In this document: positions 10,601 through 22,571 of the stretch, in pieces
Layout of the letters: each line of letters opens with the position of its first letter
Position numbering within the stretch: position 1 is the first letter of the stretch
Assembly: GCF_030867145.1 (NCBI RefSeq)
Contig: NC_134428.1
Location: 24,655,537-24,719,536 of the forward strand
Length of the DNA: 64,000 nt
Reading direction: 5' to 3'
From: Opisthocomus hoazin
Taxonomy: Eukaryota > Chordata > Aves > Opisthocomiformes > Opisthocomidae
Position numbers and translations under genes: made by a program
Notes under the pieces: model-generated
Databases searched by the model: none
Told to the model about the DNA's origin: nothing
What the model saw: only the letters and a program-made list of their open reading frames with translations

Positions 10601-13600
10601 AAGACTAGCAAGTCTAGCAGAGGGCCGCGCTGGTTGGAGGGGCAGAAGCACACAACACACAAAGTGGGCCAGTGGGACTGAGGGAGCTGGGGTTTTTAGT
10701 CTGAAGAAGAGAAGACTAGGCAAGGATTTTATCGCTGTTCTCAAATGTCTAATGGGAGATTATAGGGAGGATGGAGGCTCACTCTTCTCAGAGGTGCACA
10801 GTGAAAAGATAAGGGCCAACAGGCAATGAAAATTCTGATTAGGTATTAAGAAATACCTATTTTCACAGTAAAGGTGGTCAAACATTGGAAGAGGAGCCCA
10901 GAGAGATGGTGGAGTATCAGCCCTTGGAGATACTTAAACTCAGCTGGACATATCCCTGAGCAATCTCACCAGTAGATAATCTTACATTCTTCAGCCTGGC
11001 ATTACCTCATCCAGGTTCCTCTTCAGCGCAGCTAATTGAGGAATACTGAAGGCATAGGTCAGTATCCGAGAGAGGTGATTCTCCAGAGAGACGTTCCTCA
11101 GGCAAGCATGTAACTGCTCAGGCGTGTAGTAAATAGGCATCAAGTCATCGTTAAGAACAGCCTCTGTTATCCGTTTGTCAGGCTGGCAACCTGTTGAAGC
11201 AATTAGCAAATGTGCTCAATGTTACCTCCTTTTACTTCCAGCTTTGAACGCTCCCTTGCTGGAGATGGGCGGCCATGCAACCGTGGCACCACCCTCCTCC
11301 TGGGTGACCTGCCACCAGATGGTTCATCGTTCAGCTCAGACACATTTAGGGAGACCCGCAAGCACGAGGGTGAACCCTGATACCAGGGGGAATGCTGCTG
11401 CCATTACGCATCAGAGAAAGCTCCCCTACCATCAGCACGCTTATGCCTAGTAGGCAGGAGTTCTTCAACAATGGTGGCCAGCTGTTCCCTTGACAGAGGT
11501 GAATCGTGCGCAAAGTTTTTCAGCCAAAGAGTTAAAGCACTCTGCAAGGAAAATGGTTCATCAGGGGGGTATTGCAATCTTGGGCATTCCACCAGCATTA
11601 GCAAGTTGCTACTCACACAGACAAGAAACTGCACTGTTAAAGTGCTACGGGCAGCAGACCTGCTGCTATAAGCCTAGAGACCTTTCCTTGGTGAGCCAAA
11701 AGCAAACTTCTAAATGCTTAAACCCTATCATACCCCACACCCCATAAATGATTTTACCTCCTCACAAAGCACTGTATATAGTTACTACTGCTTTCCACCT
11801 CTGCTACTCTTCTAACAGTTACAGGAAGAGGATGACCGGAATCTAGATTTGCAGTTCCAGGCTGCTCAGCCGTCACTTCTCACAGACCATCCATCCCCTT
11901 TGGCACCACACTTTTAAACGAAGACACTACTGAAAACACACTGGTTAAACAACTCCCATCACATTTCTTCCATACTTCAGGACCTAGGAGTGCTTCCCAA
12001 ACTCCCCACATCTCTGTCCACAACCCACCTTGGGGATCTTCTGCAAGATGCTGTGATCAAATACAGGAATCAATCCACTGAGCTCATTCAAGGTAAAAGC
12101 TGTCCATGCTACAGGAGGCCTACATACAAAAATTAGCAGGGAGAAGCTTTCAAGGAAGTAGAAAAAAACAACCAAACAACAACCACTCCACCTTAAAAGC
12201 TGCCAAGCTGCCAGGATTATGTCCTTGTAACATCTCAAGTTAAGAAAGTACAAGATTTAAATCCTAGAACTTCTCGATCACTTCCTGTTACACGAAACTT
12301 CATTCCACCAGAGCAGGAGCAACCATTAGCAACACGAATAAGGGCAGCTGGATGGGAAAATGGCATTTAATAAACACATTGTTTTCTTCAGCATGAAACC
12401 CAAAGAATATCTGCGGCTTACTACTGCCCAATTGAGGGCCAAGACCCCAGGGCATTTGACACAGGAAGGGAAAATGTCTTGCCTCCCAGGCCAATGTCCC
12501 TGCTAGATACAGCCAGGGATTTATTAAGCATCTGTCAGCTTGACAGGTGGAAACAGAATGTTTTCTGAAACAGCTAGAGCCCACCTGTGTTCATCAGGAG
12601 AGTCTCAGAGAAGTTTGGTTAATGAAAAATAGACCAGAGGAAAAGCTTTTATAAGTAGAGCAGGTAAGACACAGAAGTGACAATGTATGTTTCTGTAGAA
12701 TTCCAGCCAAACCTTTCAGCTGAAAGATGTTCAAATAAAACAATGCAAAAGGCCCAATAGGACATTCAAAAGCAATGAATTATTCAAGTTTTTGTTCACG
12801 CTGGTTGGCTGGAGTTCACTCAGGTCTTAACAGGACAACGGTTTTGTTTAAGGGAACAGTTTTGATGATGCCCAGAAGAAAAATGCATACCCAAATGTAG
12901 TGTTACCACTGCTGACGACACTCCTAATAGCCTCTTCTTGATCAGGCAGGAAAGATTCACACTGGCTTAATTGCTTCAGCAAATTACCACCAGAACTTCT
13001 GATATATTCTCCACCCAGGTCGCAGACTAGACGTCCTAGAACTTCCGCATTTTCCTCGTTCACTTGTGTGCCAGGAATTTTCTGAAACAATACAAGACAC
13101 AGAGGGGTTAAACAGCACTGGATGCCACTGTAGAAGAGCATTCTTGTTCCTGCTGACAGCCAACAACCCCAAGTTCTCCCCAGCCTTGTGCAGAGCTGTC
13201 CCCTGACCACGTACCAAACATATTAAAGCTTCCAAGAGCAGCTGTTTCCTCTGCGACGACTCTCTTTGCAGAACACCAAGATTCGCTTCCCCAATATTAG
13301 CAAAGTACTGCCTACAGCTTCCTGTCGCTGCATAGTCTGAAGGACTAGAAAGACAAATACTCCATGAATTCGAGTGAAAGATATCAAACAGTTGGTCAGG
13401 TTCAAGGCTGTTCAACATACACTGTGTCCAGTACATCTTCCACACCCGCAGACTAAGCTCTATGCAGTTGTTCTTCCCAAAGATCCTAGTCCACGTTTTT
13501 TAAAAATTCATTTTCACCTTAAGGAATCTACTGTGAGACTCAGCTTAAAATTGTTCCAGATTTGGATACAGAACCACAGTGGGTAACTACTGGAAAAAAG

Positions 13601-16600
13601 AAAACCACTCTATTGTCTGTGTTCTTTGATGTTGTAAGGGAAAAGCACATTCACAGAGGCCGGAAAGTACTAAAACCGCATGCTGGTTTCATATCCAAAC
13701 AGATATATTTAAACAGAGCTTCAAACTGTTTACATTAATATGATTGATGGTTGAATCTGAAAGGACCTTAAAACCCTTTTGGAAGCCTTGTGCAATCTGA
13801 TTTTGTTTTTCCCTGTAAGGAGACCTGAACAAGTCTGAAATACATATCAAACATGAACCAGGCATTACCAGATAGGTTACAAAGCAGTATCTCTTTTTCC
13901 CACTAAGTACTAAGACAACAACATGAAAACCACAGCACATTTACCTTAAAAACAGCAACAGGTCTCTAGGATAGTTATCTAAATCCTTGGGAATCCCATG
14001 CAGCGTCACCATCTTCACTAAGCAACTCAGCTGAAAGGACACCACAGTTTACATCAAAGAAAGAAAACAGCATGAAAACGTAAGAAAAAATAAAACAAAT
14101 ATAAAGATTTTACTCTGCTCCAAAGTAATAACAGAAAAAAAAAAAAAAAACAAAGACAGAAATTGGAGCGTTTGGTTGCCGAGAAACCTAGCTAACTAGG
14201 TTTGGACTTCTCTCTTCATGGAAATTCTGAGCCATGAGATGGAGACCCAGGGCCAGTTACTTTTGTTCTACTCCCTTAAACCAAAAGTGTTTTCGTTCTT
14301 GCTGAACAATCCTCATTGCTATCTTCACGACAATGTCAAACACGGCATTTCGAAATATGGGAACTGACCTGGTCTTCTCCTAACTTGACATTCTTCTTCT
14401 TCATGACTTTGGCCAGCTCCTGAACTCTTTCTGCTTCCATCTCGCTGGCAGCAGCACACGTGAAGCCCTGGAGGACTGACTGGGAAAGCCTGAACATTTA
14501 CACAAAGCAAATCAGAGGGGCGAGGACCTCAGGAAAGAATTCAGCAGAGAATTCAGTGCTGATCTCCCACAGATATAATGACAAATACAGAAAGCATAAA
14601 ACTCCCCCAGTTCTCAAAGCTTAATGCTCTCCAAACCTCATCCCCTCGAAATTGCTAGTCTTGACCTATGTGGGAGATCAAGAAGGCACTGCTGGTCAAA
14701 TAAACAGATCTAGAGACTTATACTGGAAGTAGAAATGCAGGGACCTCCACCTCCAGTAGTACTGCTGTGTCCTGATTTACGAGGTCAGGCTCCTCCCTGT
14801 GTTTTCAGTACCTACCACACGCTGGAAGCGAAATGGAGTGGTGCAGATCCTGATCCCTGAACACAGTCTGCACAGCCTGGGAGAGCTCAGGCAGAAGTCC
14901 TTAAAACTTTAATTGCTTTCTATATGGAAAAGCTTCTATTGTGAAATCAGCAGGACACTGATGTTGAACCCATTGTTTTTCCAGACATGTATCATGGTTT
15001 TCATAATTCTTCATCTCAAATACAAGAGCTGACAAAAGACATATATCAGCCCTGCTAAATTTAATCCCTGGAATAGCACTGTGGAAGACTGACATATTCT
15101 CCGATTCGAAACACCTTCCACAGAGGCAGTCAGATGCAGGGTTCCAGGTGCAGTCTGAGCCAGCAGCTTCATTTCAGAAAGCAAGTGTAGCTTATGGATA
15201 CACTTTGCAGCTGACGTCCTGGTAAATCTTGACACTACATGCCTGTGTTTGGGTTTGCATGATATTTCCCATCTGTTGTTATGGATTGAATACGGTGGGT
15301 CTGCCGTATGCACTAAAGGAATCACAGAAATTGCAATCAAAGCAAACACAAACATGGAAAATGGAAGAAGAAACACACTACCTGCTGAAGTCAGGCTCCA
15401 TCTTTATCACATCACCGAAAAACATGGCAGCCTGTGAAGCAAAGCCAGAGCATCAACGCTTTACCATGCTCTTCTGCAACATTCACCTGGATTTTCAGAC
15501 AGACTTGCAGAGTGGACTCACAGCTCTGTAGAGTCCGAGGCTGACAATGAAGGGTAAGAAGGACACGAGCTGCTAGCATATTACCTGTTCTCGGGTCCAC
15601 ATTTTACTGTTGAGATCCTGAACACTGGGCTTCTCTTCCCCAAAAACAAGCAATGATTTTGGAATGTAACTGGCCAAAGCATCAGGGATATATTTAACCA
15701 GGTCAGCAGGGTGGACTACACTGGAGGAAATCTTTAAAAAAAAAACCAAACCCAAAATGTATCATTCAAACACTGTGGCTAAAATAAATAATTGCTCGAG
15801 AAGAAATGACAAACTGGAAAGAAGCCAGGCAAATTCCCCTACTGACCATCTGGGCTTTTCTTGGAGACCTACCAGTATGAAATAACTCCTGTTTGACGTA
15901 TTCATCAGACTAGGAAAGCTGCTTGGAGCTAACACCTGGGGTTCTGATGAATGGGAACGATTCAGTCTCTTATCAGCTCCCTACCTCTGGCTTTATGCCC
16001 TAAAAACGTTTAACCAGGCAGAAAGGAGGGACGTGTCTATCCTCTCTGCCAACCCAAACAATGTCTCAACTTGCCAAAGGCACATTGCAGAACAATCCTG
16101 TGGTGAATGACACGTTATTTCCCCACCGCTTCACAGAGCCCTGGCAGCCCCATTACCCCAGGACACGCTGTAGGCAGGGCCCTCTGGTGCCAAACACAGG
16201 TCAGAGTCTTTCCTGCCAGAGGGAGGATGAGTAACAACAAGCTTGAATGCTACACATGCAGCTTGATGGCTAAAGTCATCGTGAGAAGAAAGGCAAAATG
16301 TCCAAATCCTACACAATCACGTGGGGGAGGATGAAACAGTGCATTGCTGAAGGATCAGTCTACCCTAAAAAGGACTTCCCTAAGCCACCTTCAACTTCTC
16401 ACGCGTTCTCAACTCAAACCATGACAATATCCTTTCTCCGAGAGCTTCTTTTCAAGTCAGTGGGGAGCAGTTTCCAGGATCACCCCGTAAAACACCCGTC
16501 TCTTCTGCCCTCATCCCCAGAGGCTCGGCAGGACACGCTGGCTGGCAGCCAAGGACATCTACACAGGCACAGGGACTTGAGATGCTCGTCCTGCCGCACA

Positions 16601-19600
16601 CTCCATTTAGCAATGCCAAACACCCCCAAGGGAATGCTGTCTGGGTGTGCGGGTGTGTGTCAATGCCTGGCCCCAGGTAACCAGTGTTCTTAGCTGTGCG
16701 TCACTGGAGCTTTGCTAATTTACGATGCTTGAAGAGAAAAACAACTTCACCTTTTCCACAAATGTCATCTTCAGAGCAGAGGGCAGCGTCACCATTTGCT
16801 GAGCAAACTCAGGCAACTTAACGGCTTCCAAGACCACTTCTGGAGACAGACTTCGAACCGTGCTGCTGTTCAGGCCAGCCACCAAGCTCCCTAGCTTTGC
16901 CAGGCTCTGTCCATCCAGGATCTGCAAGGCAACGCACGCAGGCACGAGTATGTGAAGGGCCAAACAGCACGTGCTTGCAGCTAGCTACACTAGGTGTGAG
17001 GGGCATTTGTGGGCCTTATCCTTTGTACCTGATAGCCGGAGCTGAGCAGTTTGTTGATAATAGTGCTGGACTGCTCAGCGTTCCAGCCGTGAACTTTACC
17101 CAGGGCAGGAACAGATGCTTCAAGGTCTTTATCACTGATGCTGTTTTCAATGTCGGATACGGACAGCCCAACCGCAGCCTGGCCCAACGCACGCAGGATT
17201 GCAGGAGAGAAGTGCTCAAACTTCCTCACCAAAGAGGATGCAACCTGAAAAGGTCCCACACAGACAGCAAAGAAAGTCAGAGGAGCAATGACGTGAGCCT
17301 GTTGGATCCTACAGCCTTTGGCTGTCTGAAATCACTGGACTTTCTGCCTCAAAATTGTGCGATGACGCCTGTCGATGGACTGCCTGCCCCCACTGAGATT
17401 TTTCAGATTATGAAACACCAGCCAGACGCCACAATAAAAAAAAAATATTCAAAAATCAAGATGACCTACAGGAGTGTACACAAAAGGAGAAATGGGAGTT
17501 GAATCTTCAGCCCTCATAAATTTTGTCTAGATGAATGAAGAACTGAGTCACGGGGCTGGACAGGAGATTACCTGCAGTTCCCCTGTCGTCAGGGAGGAGG
17601 GAGCTCGTTTTCTAGTTATTCCTCCACGTGTCAGGTTCAACAGGCAGTTCTTTGTGATCCTCTGGGCCAAGCTCAAAGCGTCATCTCTGCTCAGGTTGCT
17701 CACTGCTGAGGGGCTGAGGTGGCAAACAAATCTGTCTGGGAGACTGCGGGTGGGAGACAAGGAGGAGAGGTTGCCCACGGGCAATCCTGGGACTTTGCAA
17801 GGGGGAAAGATGCTACACCTGGTGTCACAAAGGGATGTGTCCCAAAGGGACGTCCTCAACAAACCAGTATCACTCCCAAGGAGAACGCTGCCAAGATAAT
17901 TTGCTGCTGGTTCACATACCTTTCCACTGAAGCACACACGGCAGATTCTGATTCCCCAGAAAAAGAGAGAGAGAGACAAAGATAAAGGAACGGGGACAGG
18001 AATGCGTATACAGAACCACGTCTGAATCTTCCTTGTGGAGATTACTTGGTAAGAAACTCACCGTTGACAGGGGAGCTGGAGCACTGCGTCAGGAGAAAGA
18101 GAGAAAAGACATGATGGTATCACGCAGTTACAATGGTAGCACAACATTATTTGTGATCATTGCATACAGACAAGCATGTCAGCTGCAGCCATTTGTACTT
18201 GGATCTGGCCTGAAAACACACACGTGCCCAGATCCAGAGCTCCCATCTTGCCACGTTAGGTAGTCACCCTCTGCTAAATTCGTACTGGCTCTATACCTCA
18301 AATAGCTGGGAAGTTCAGGGTTATGCAAGTCCTCCCATCACTCAAGCATGAGGGCTAACGGGATGGACTGTTCTCCTGATGATTTGAGTGGGGTCGATGG
18401 GTGTCACCTTCATCGAACTGTCTGGTGGTGTGCTTCGCTGAAGCCCTGCAAAGACCCGGTGAAGCCATCCCCGCCCCATCCCCGCTCAGCAGACAGGAAG
18501 GGGAAGGGCATTTACCATCCCCCTCCATGCTCAACGCACAGGATCTGGCTTGCAGTAATTGATTCCCATCAGCGCGCTGCTATCAGGAAGGGGCCCACAC
18601 TGACCACCAACCCACACACACTTTGCAAGTAAAGACACAGATGACAGGGTTTAAACATGTGAGTTTGCCTTACCAGATATGTCCCAACAGAAGTCGCAGC
18701 AGCTGCCTGCCAGCCTGGAAGACAACGGGCCCTGATTTTAGCAGCAAGTCCAGGACAAAGAACATTCCCACACTCCAGCCCCTTTCTGGTTTAACAGACC
18801 CTGAACATCACTCATCTCACGCCGTTATTTTATTCCTCATTCTTGACACAGTATCTTGCAGAATCATTTCTGTCAGCCCTTTCTGCTGTTTTCTCTTTGA
18901 CTTTGTGACAGCCGACCAGGTGAGTCGACATGAGATACTCCTCTAGCCACCCCGGGTCAGTCTGGCAGAGGACAGAAATGTGGTGTCTTAGATGACACAA
19001 GAGAGTAAATGCATCTCTGTTCCCAAGGAGGAAAAAGCAGGGAAAGGGGCAGAAATAACACTCTGGGAACGGACCTTCTCTCCAGGACTTCCTTGCCCAG
19101 AGTCCCTTGTGCCCCATGGCCAGCCATCAGCCCAGGAGGCCAGGCTCACCACGCTCATACTTCCATCATGCTTTTAGCTTTGCAGCTTCTACTTGTTTCT
19201 TACAGTGTCCCCACCAACATGTCCACTGCAGCCAAACCTGTGTTGTATTTCACACGTTTTTTCCAAGTCCTCAACTGGACTAAACTCACCCTGTGCTGCA
19301 GAACTGCACAAACGATGGAGGTAATGTCAGTGTACGACAGCCCTCACGCCAGTCCTGCCCAACAGCTTGACAAGGAGATTTACTGGAAGAAGTCACCCTG
19401 TCACTGCAGGCTCTTGGCAGGTCTGTGCAAGCCCTCCACTTGTTTATTCCTTGTTTCCCAACTTTTACATTGTTCCTGATGGCAGCTTGCACCTCCCCTG
19501 CCAATACCACGAAGCTGGAAAGGTGGTGAAATGTAAGCTTAGGAAACCAGCAACAACATCCACAAACTCAAATCTCCCTCGCATTGGTATTATTTATTTC

Positions 19601-22571
19601 AGATTAGGAGCCTGCCCAGCTCAGCATCCCCCGTGTACAGAAAACAGGGGAAGGCAGAGACTCCCCACCAGCGTCCGAGAGGACAGAACCAGTGAATGCA
19701 ACAAATGCTACCTGAAATGAGAGGCAGGGAGAGAAAGAAGGCAACAGTTAGAGGCTTCTGAGGTCCCGCTGGCAGGCTGCCTGTCACAATTTGCTAGCAA
19801 TTTGTTGGCGTGCTTCTGTAACGGCACGCTCGGGACTCAGTGGGTCAGCACTGTCACCTTCCCCATCTCCCGGGGTGCCTGCGCCTGATCTCAGCCCACA
19901 GTGAGGCCCCAGGGCCCCGCAGAGCTGCCTGCCACAGCCACCCCTCGCCCACCACCACGCCACACAGCATGCCCAGTTTGCACCATTGTCCCCCCACCCC
20001 TTCAGCTGCATCCTCTGACCCATCCTGGTGCACAGCAGACCACGGCAAGCCCACGGGCCCTGCACCCAGAGCACCCCACTTCTCTGCAAGCCTTGCTCGT
20101 CTGCTCAAGGACTAACACAGCACTTAAAGTTTGGCAGTTCTCTCTCAACAGGAGAACATCACCAACTTCAGTGACTTTGGGTCAGGCACTACAGCTGACA
20201 GGAGGCTACAGAGATCATCCCCACCCCTGGCTCATCTCCTGGACCCACAGACAGGCTAGCCCACGGCCGGCTGAGCCATGCCCAGCAAGCACATGGAGGT
20301 GTGGCAGAGCTCAGGTTCAGCACGATTGCTCCACAGCTCCAAAGCACCAGCGACTCCCAGCCCTCACACCCCGCTGGGGGAAGCACGGTCCGGACTGGCG
20401 TTATCTACAAATATTTGGTCAGAAGTGACTCATGGGGGGGATGTGGAGGAGCTGAGCTCCCAAACCAAAACACAGAAGCAACCTCCTGTGGTTCCTCCAC
20501 ACTATATGGCTAAGGGACCGGTTTAAGCTGGCCCAGGGCAGTGTCAGTCAAACACACAGTGATATTTGGGCACAGACATCAACAGGACAGGAGATCCTGA
20601 TCATGGAACTGTGATGGGGAAGAGGAGGAGGAGGAGGAAGGCGGTGGCTTTGCTGAGTGTGGATGTGTTCATGAGCCCAGTGATCTGCACTGGGAAGGGG
20701 ATTATAAAATAGCTTGTAGGGACGGGTGAGTCCCTGGTTGGTGTAACAGCTTTTTTGATTACTAGCTGCTACGCATTATTAATCATTTAATTAATGGATA
20801 ACTGTCACTAAGTAACGGGCAAACGAAACATATCCACAGCTGGGCAAATGCAGTGCTTTCCTCTAGCCTTAACACACACTAACTTTACTCCTAGAGAAAG
20901 TACCAGAAGAGTTACCAAAATCAGAATGAACATTTCAGTGCCAGGGGCTGGCCCTGACGCCATGCTTCCCTGCGTGCAGACAAAGCTGGGCTGTTTCCAC
21001 TGTGACAACCACTTCCTGCTCACCTCAGGACTGGACCTCGGAAACATGCAGCCCAGCCCGTCGGCTCCGCTCTTGGAAAGCTCTTACGCATGTGTTTAAG
21101 CTTAAGCATGAAAATTGTCCCATTGACTTGAAAGAGCAGTGTTCAGAAACACCCACGCAGGGAGAAGGAGGAAAAGAAAGGGTGGCTTCTCGCTGTGCAA
21201 GATCAGAGAGGACCCTAACCTACTATCATAAAAATCCTCATCATATGACAATAAATCCTTCATCTCACAACATCACAACAAAGCCTACGGACTCCACTTG
21301 TGTCATGAACCACCTAAGACCTGTGTGCATCACGCCGGGAGCACAGAGTTTTCCCTTTCAGAAATCCTCAGAAAAGTGTATTTTCTTTCTTCTCTTTTTG
21401 ATCCATCCCCAAAAGGGCAGTGCATGCAAGCTGTTGGCTGCAAATTCTCTGCAAGCTTTCTGATATTCTGCCTTTCCTGTCTTCTCGAAACAGCACGGAT
21501 CTAGTTTAGTTTAATTACAATCACTCTGGTAAGTGGAAATCTTACATTTATGGGTATCACCTCCATCTCCAGTTATCTAGGGTATCTACAGAAAAAGATG
21601 GGTAGATGGATAGAGGCAAGCATGGCCCAAAGAAATGGAATGATTTCCCACAGCTGCATGCTGAGCCAGTGGCCAACATGAGAACACACCACCAAAATCA
21701 CTGGCCTGCCAGACTTAAAAGCAATTGCATTAAGAGTCAGTAACTTGTACAAGCCACCTGTGCACTTCTGCTGGACAGAGACATCCCTCCTTGTACAGCG
21801 TGTTAACAGAAAATTGGAAGAATCACATTTCCATCGGGGTGTCCATAATACATTTGTCAGTTTTGAACAGAAACAACTGCTTAATTAAAGAGATAAAGAA
21901 AAGAAAAAAGTTGCCTGTTTACTTGTTTTCCTCCCTTTAGTACTGATAACTAAACCTACTGCAGAGAAACTGATGCTCCCTTCATGGAGCTGTTCCTCAG
22001 CTGGAGGCTCATCAGCTTGTTTGTAATGCTACAAGTCCATGTTCTACTGCCATCAGCATTCACCGCAAACGCGCTCTCAAGTCTGATGAAGAAGCAAGAA
22101 TAAAGCACTGACACTTTCTGAAAGAAACAAAGATGCTGCTGTGGAATCCCTTACTACCAAGAGAAAAAAAAAACAGAAAGAGGGGAAGTAGGGGAATACA
22201 GAAGTAATCAGATTCAGCTATGATTGTTTCTTAAGTGCTTTCCCAGAGACACCTGGATAAAAAAAGCAGCAGTGAGCAGACAGCTCTGCAGTGACAAGAG
22301 GAGAATGAATTCCAGTTTTGTCTCTCCCCTGTTTATTACAAAAAATAATATATTTTGGTTCACAGATATAACAATAAGCATAACTTATGGCTGGGGATTT
22401 AATGCAACCACCAAAGCAGTGTTCACCGGTCCTTCAGCACAATTTTCCCTTTTGAGGATTATCTCAATTATAGCTGCTGGTATGGAAAATCTACCCAGGA
22501 CACCCGTCACCCTCACAGTAATACTCACCAGCCAAAAGGAGGAAGCCCAGCCATGGGAGTAAAGGCAGCAT
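7422..22571 (-). CDS. MSLN: Mesothelin, complete 21-exon gene
   Basis: Exons from the 5' end: 22529-22571, 18674-18714, 18062-18083, 17920-17947, 17572-17713, 17029-17244, 16751-16921, 15585-15731, 15382-15431, 14369-14489, 13945-14030, 13215-13344, 12891-13081, 12029-12119, 11430-11628, 11006-11190, 10032-10178, 9666-9799, 8943-9070, 8228-8322, 7422-7619. All junctions are GT-AG with matching phases; they sum to 2565 nt (854 residues plus stop). Order: signal peptide, otoancorin-like N-terminal region, mesothelin N-terminal part (NVKLGEDQ, DLLLFLSP, GPPVAW), furin site RHKR at residues 554-557, and a mature domain with KYPDGYP, YLGGAPAEDLRAL and LTPSEVQGLLG. Mature mesothelin is a GPI-anchored epithelial and mesothelial surface protein. 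The stop used here (7422-7424) overlaps a possible phase-1 donor (A|gtatgt, after 7430), so a further GPI-signal exon may exist. Mammalian MSLN is about 620-630 residues; the extra length is N-terminal. MSLNL is a less likely identity. Confidence 0.85.
8228..10178 (-). CDS. MSLN: MSLN exons 17-20, core of mature mesothelin
   Basis: The exons are 10032-10178, 9666-9799, 8943-9070 and 8228-8322. Together they encode KYPDGYPASLLPKLG, DVSKWKITSPDTLAGLL, the Tyr/Lys-rich segment FYAKAKRAFSDQYY, and YLGGAPAEDLRAL followed by NVNMDVSTFAKLRGDSL. These match mature mesothelin in order and spacing, in the part that forms the C-terminal superhelical solenoid. Exon phases 0-0-2-1-0 are the same as in the plus-strand paralogue at 224-1294. 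Confidence 0.9.
10440..10985 (+). mobile_element. Old CR1 LINE fragment, sense, in an MSLN intron
   Basis: Diverged CR1 blocks are readable in order: gtctggatactacgtccag, gggctccccggtacaagaaa, gtctgaagaagagaagacta and ttggaagaggagcccagaga. The terminal repeats are lost. The piece ends just short of MSLN exon 16. Edges are approximate. Confidence 0.75.
11006..11628 (-). CDS. MSLN: MSLN exons 15-16, furin-cleavage region
   Basis: Exon 15 (11430-11628) ends with a basic site, RHKR, followed by ADG. Exon 16 (11006-11190) continues GCQPDKRITEAVL and ends LAALKRNLDE. In human mesothelin the furin site RPRFRR precedes EVEKTACPSGKKAREID in the same place, so the precursor is probably cut here into a shed N-terminal part and the membrane-bound part. 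The start of exon 15 is the least certain junction of the gene. I used gtgcag before TTTCTT because it is the one acceptor seen that fits the phase-0 donor of exon 14. Confidence 0.8.
11437..11448 (-). other. MSLN: Furin-type cleavage site R-H-K-R in the mesothelin precursor
   Basis: The codons AGG CAT AAG CGT encode RHKR, which fits the R-X-K/R-R furin rule. It lies about eight residues before the conserved Cys (GCQPDK), as the human site does before TACPSGKK. The predicted mature chain is about 297 residues, close to the known mature mesothelin length. Confidence 0.8.
12029..14489 (-). CDS. MSLN: MSLN exons 10-14, region matching the mammalian N-terminal (MPF) part
   Basis: The exons are 14369-14489, 13945-14030, 13215-13344, 12891-13081 and 12029-12119. 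Landmarks are LQGFTCAAASEMEAERVQEL (human LLGFPCAEVSGLSTERVREL), NVKLGEDQ, DLLLFL, CRQYFANI, LGRLVCDLGGEYI and GPPVAW. This matches the precursor part that is released in mammals as megakaryocyte potentiating factor. The acceptor of the last exon is the distal tag (exon from 12119), because only that phase gives the GPPVAW junction. Confidence 0.9.
14135..14150 (+). repeat. Poly(A) run in an MSLN intron
   Basis: This is a run of 16 adenines on the plus strand between MSLN exons 10 and 11. Confidence 0.9.
15382..17713 (-). CDS. MSLN: MSLN exons 5-9, otoancorin-like N-terminal extension
   Basis: The exons are 17572-17713, 17029-17244, 16751-16921, 15585-15731 and 15382-15431. They encode helical-repeat sequence such as ILRALGQAAVGLSVSDIENS, HGWNAEQSSTIINKLL, LAKLGSLVAGLNSS and PDALASYIPKSLLVF. 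The first two recall otoancorin (LGSLSDAVVGL and SGWAKSQVIIL segments). Mammalian mesothelin has little sequence before the SPRQLLGFPC motif, so these roughly 240 residues are extra. All five exons are open, in phase and flanked by good splice sites, so I read them as functional. Confidence 0.8.
17920..18714 (-). CDS. MSLN: MSLN exons 2-4, three very small exons
   Basis: The exons are 18674-18714 (41 nt), 18062-18083 (22 nt) and 17920-17947 (28 nt). Each has an AG acceptor after a pyrimidine tract and a gtaagg, gtgagt or gtatgt donor. Only one frame joins them to both the signal-peptide exon (phase 1) and exon 5 (phase 2). It gives WQAAAATSVGTYL, CSSSPVN and ESAVCASVES. The plus-strand modular gene has three small exons in the same positions and phases. 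Confidence 0.75.
22529..22571 (-). CDS. MSLN: MSLN exon 1 (coding), signal peptide
   Basis: The ATG at 22571 opens MLPLLPWLGFLLLAG, a typical secretory signal, and the exon ends with a consensus donor (GCTG|gtgagt, phase 1). A possible acceptor (actttgcag) ends two bases before the ATG, so an untranslated first exon may lie further upstream on the minus strand. The next coding exon is 3.8 kb away, at 18714. Confidence 0.8.

Noticed and set aside
12109-12119. Nearer acceptor for MSLN exon 14 (exon from 12108)
   Set aside because: It is out of phase with the only donor of exon 13. The acceptor 11 bases further upstream in the transcript fits the phase and restores the conserved GPPVAW junction.
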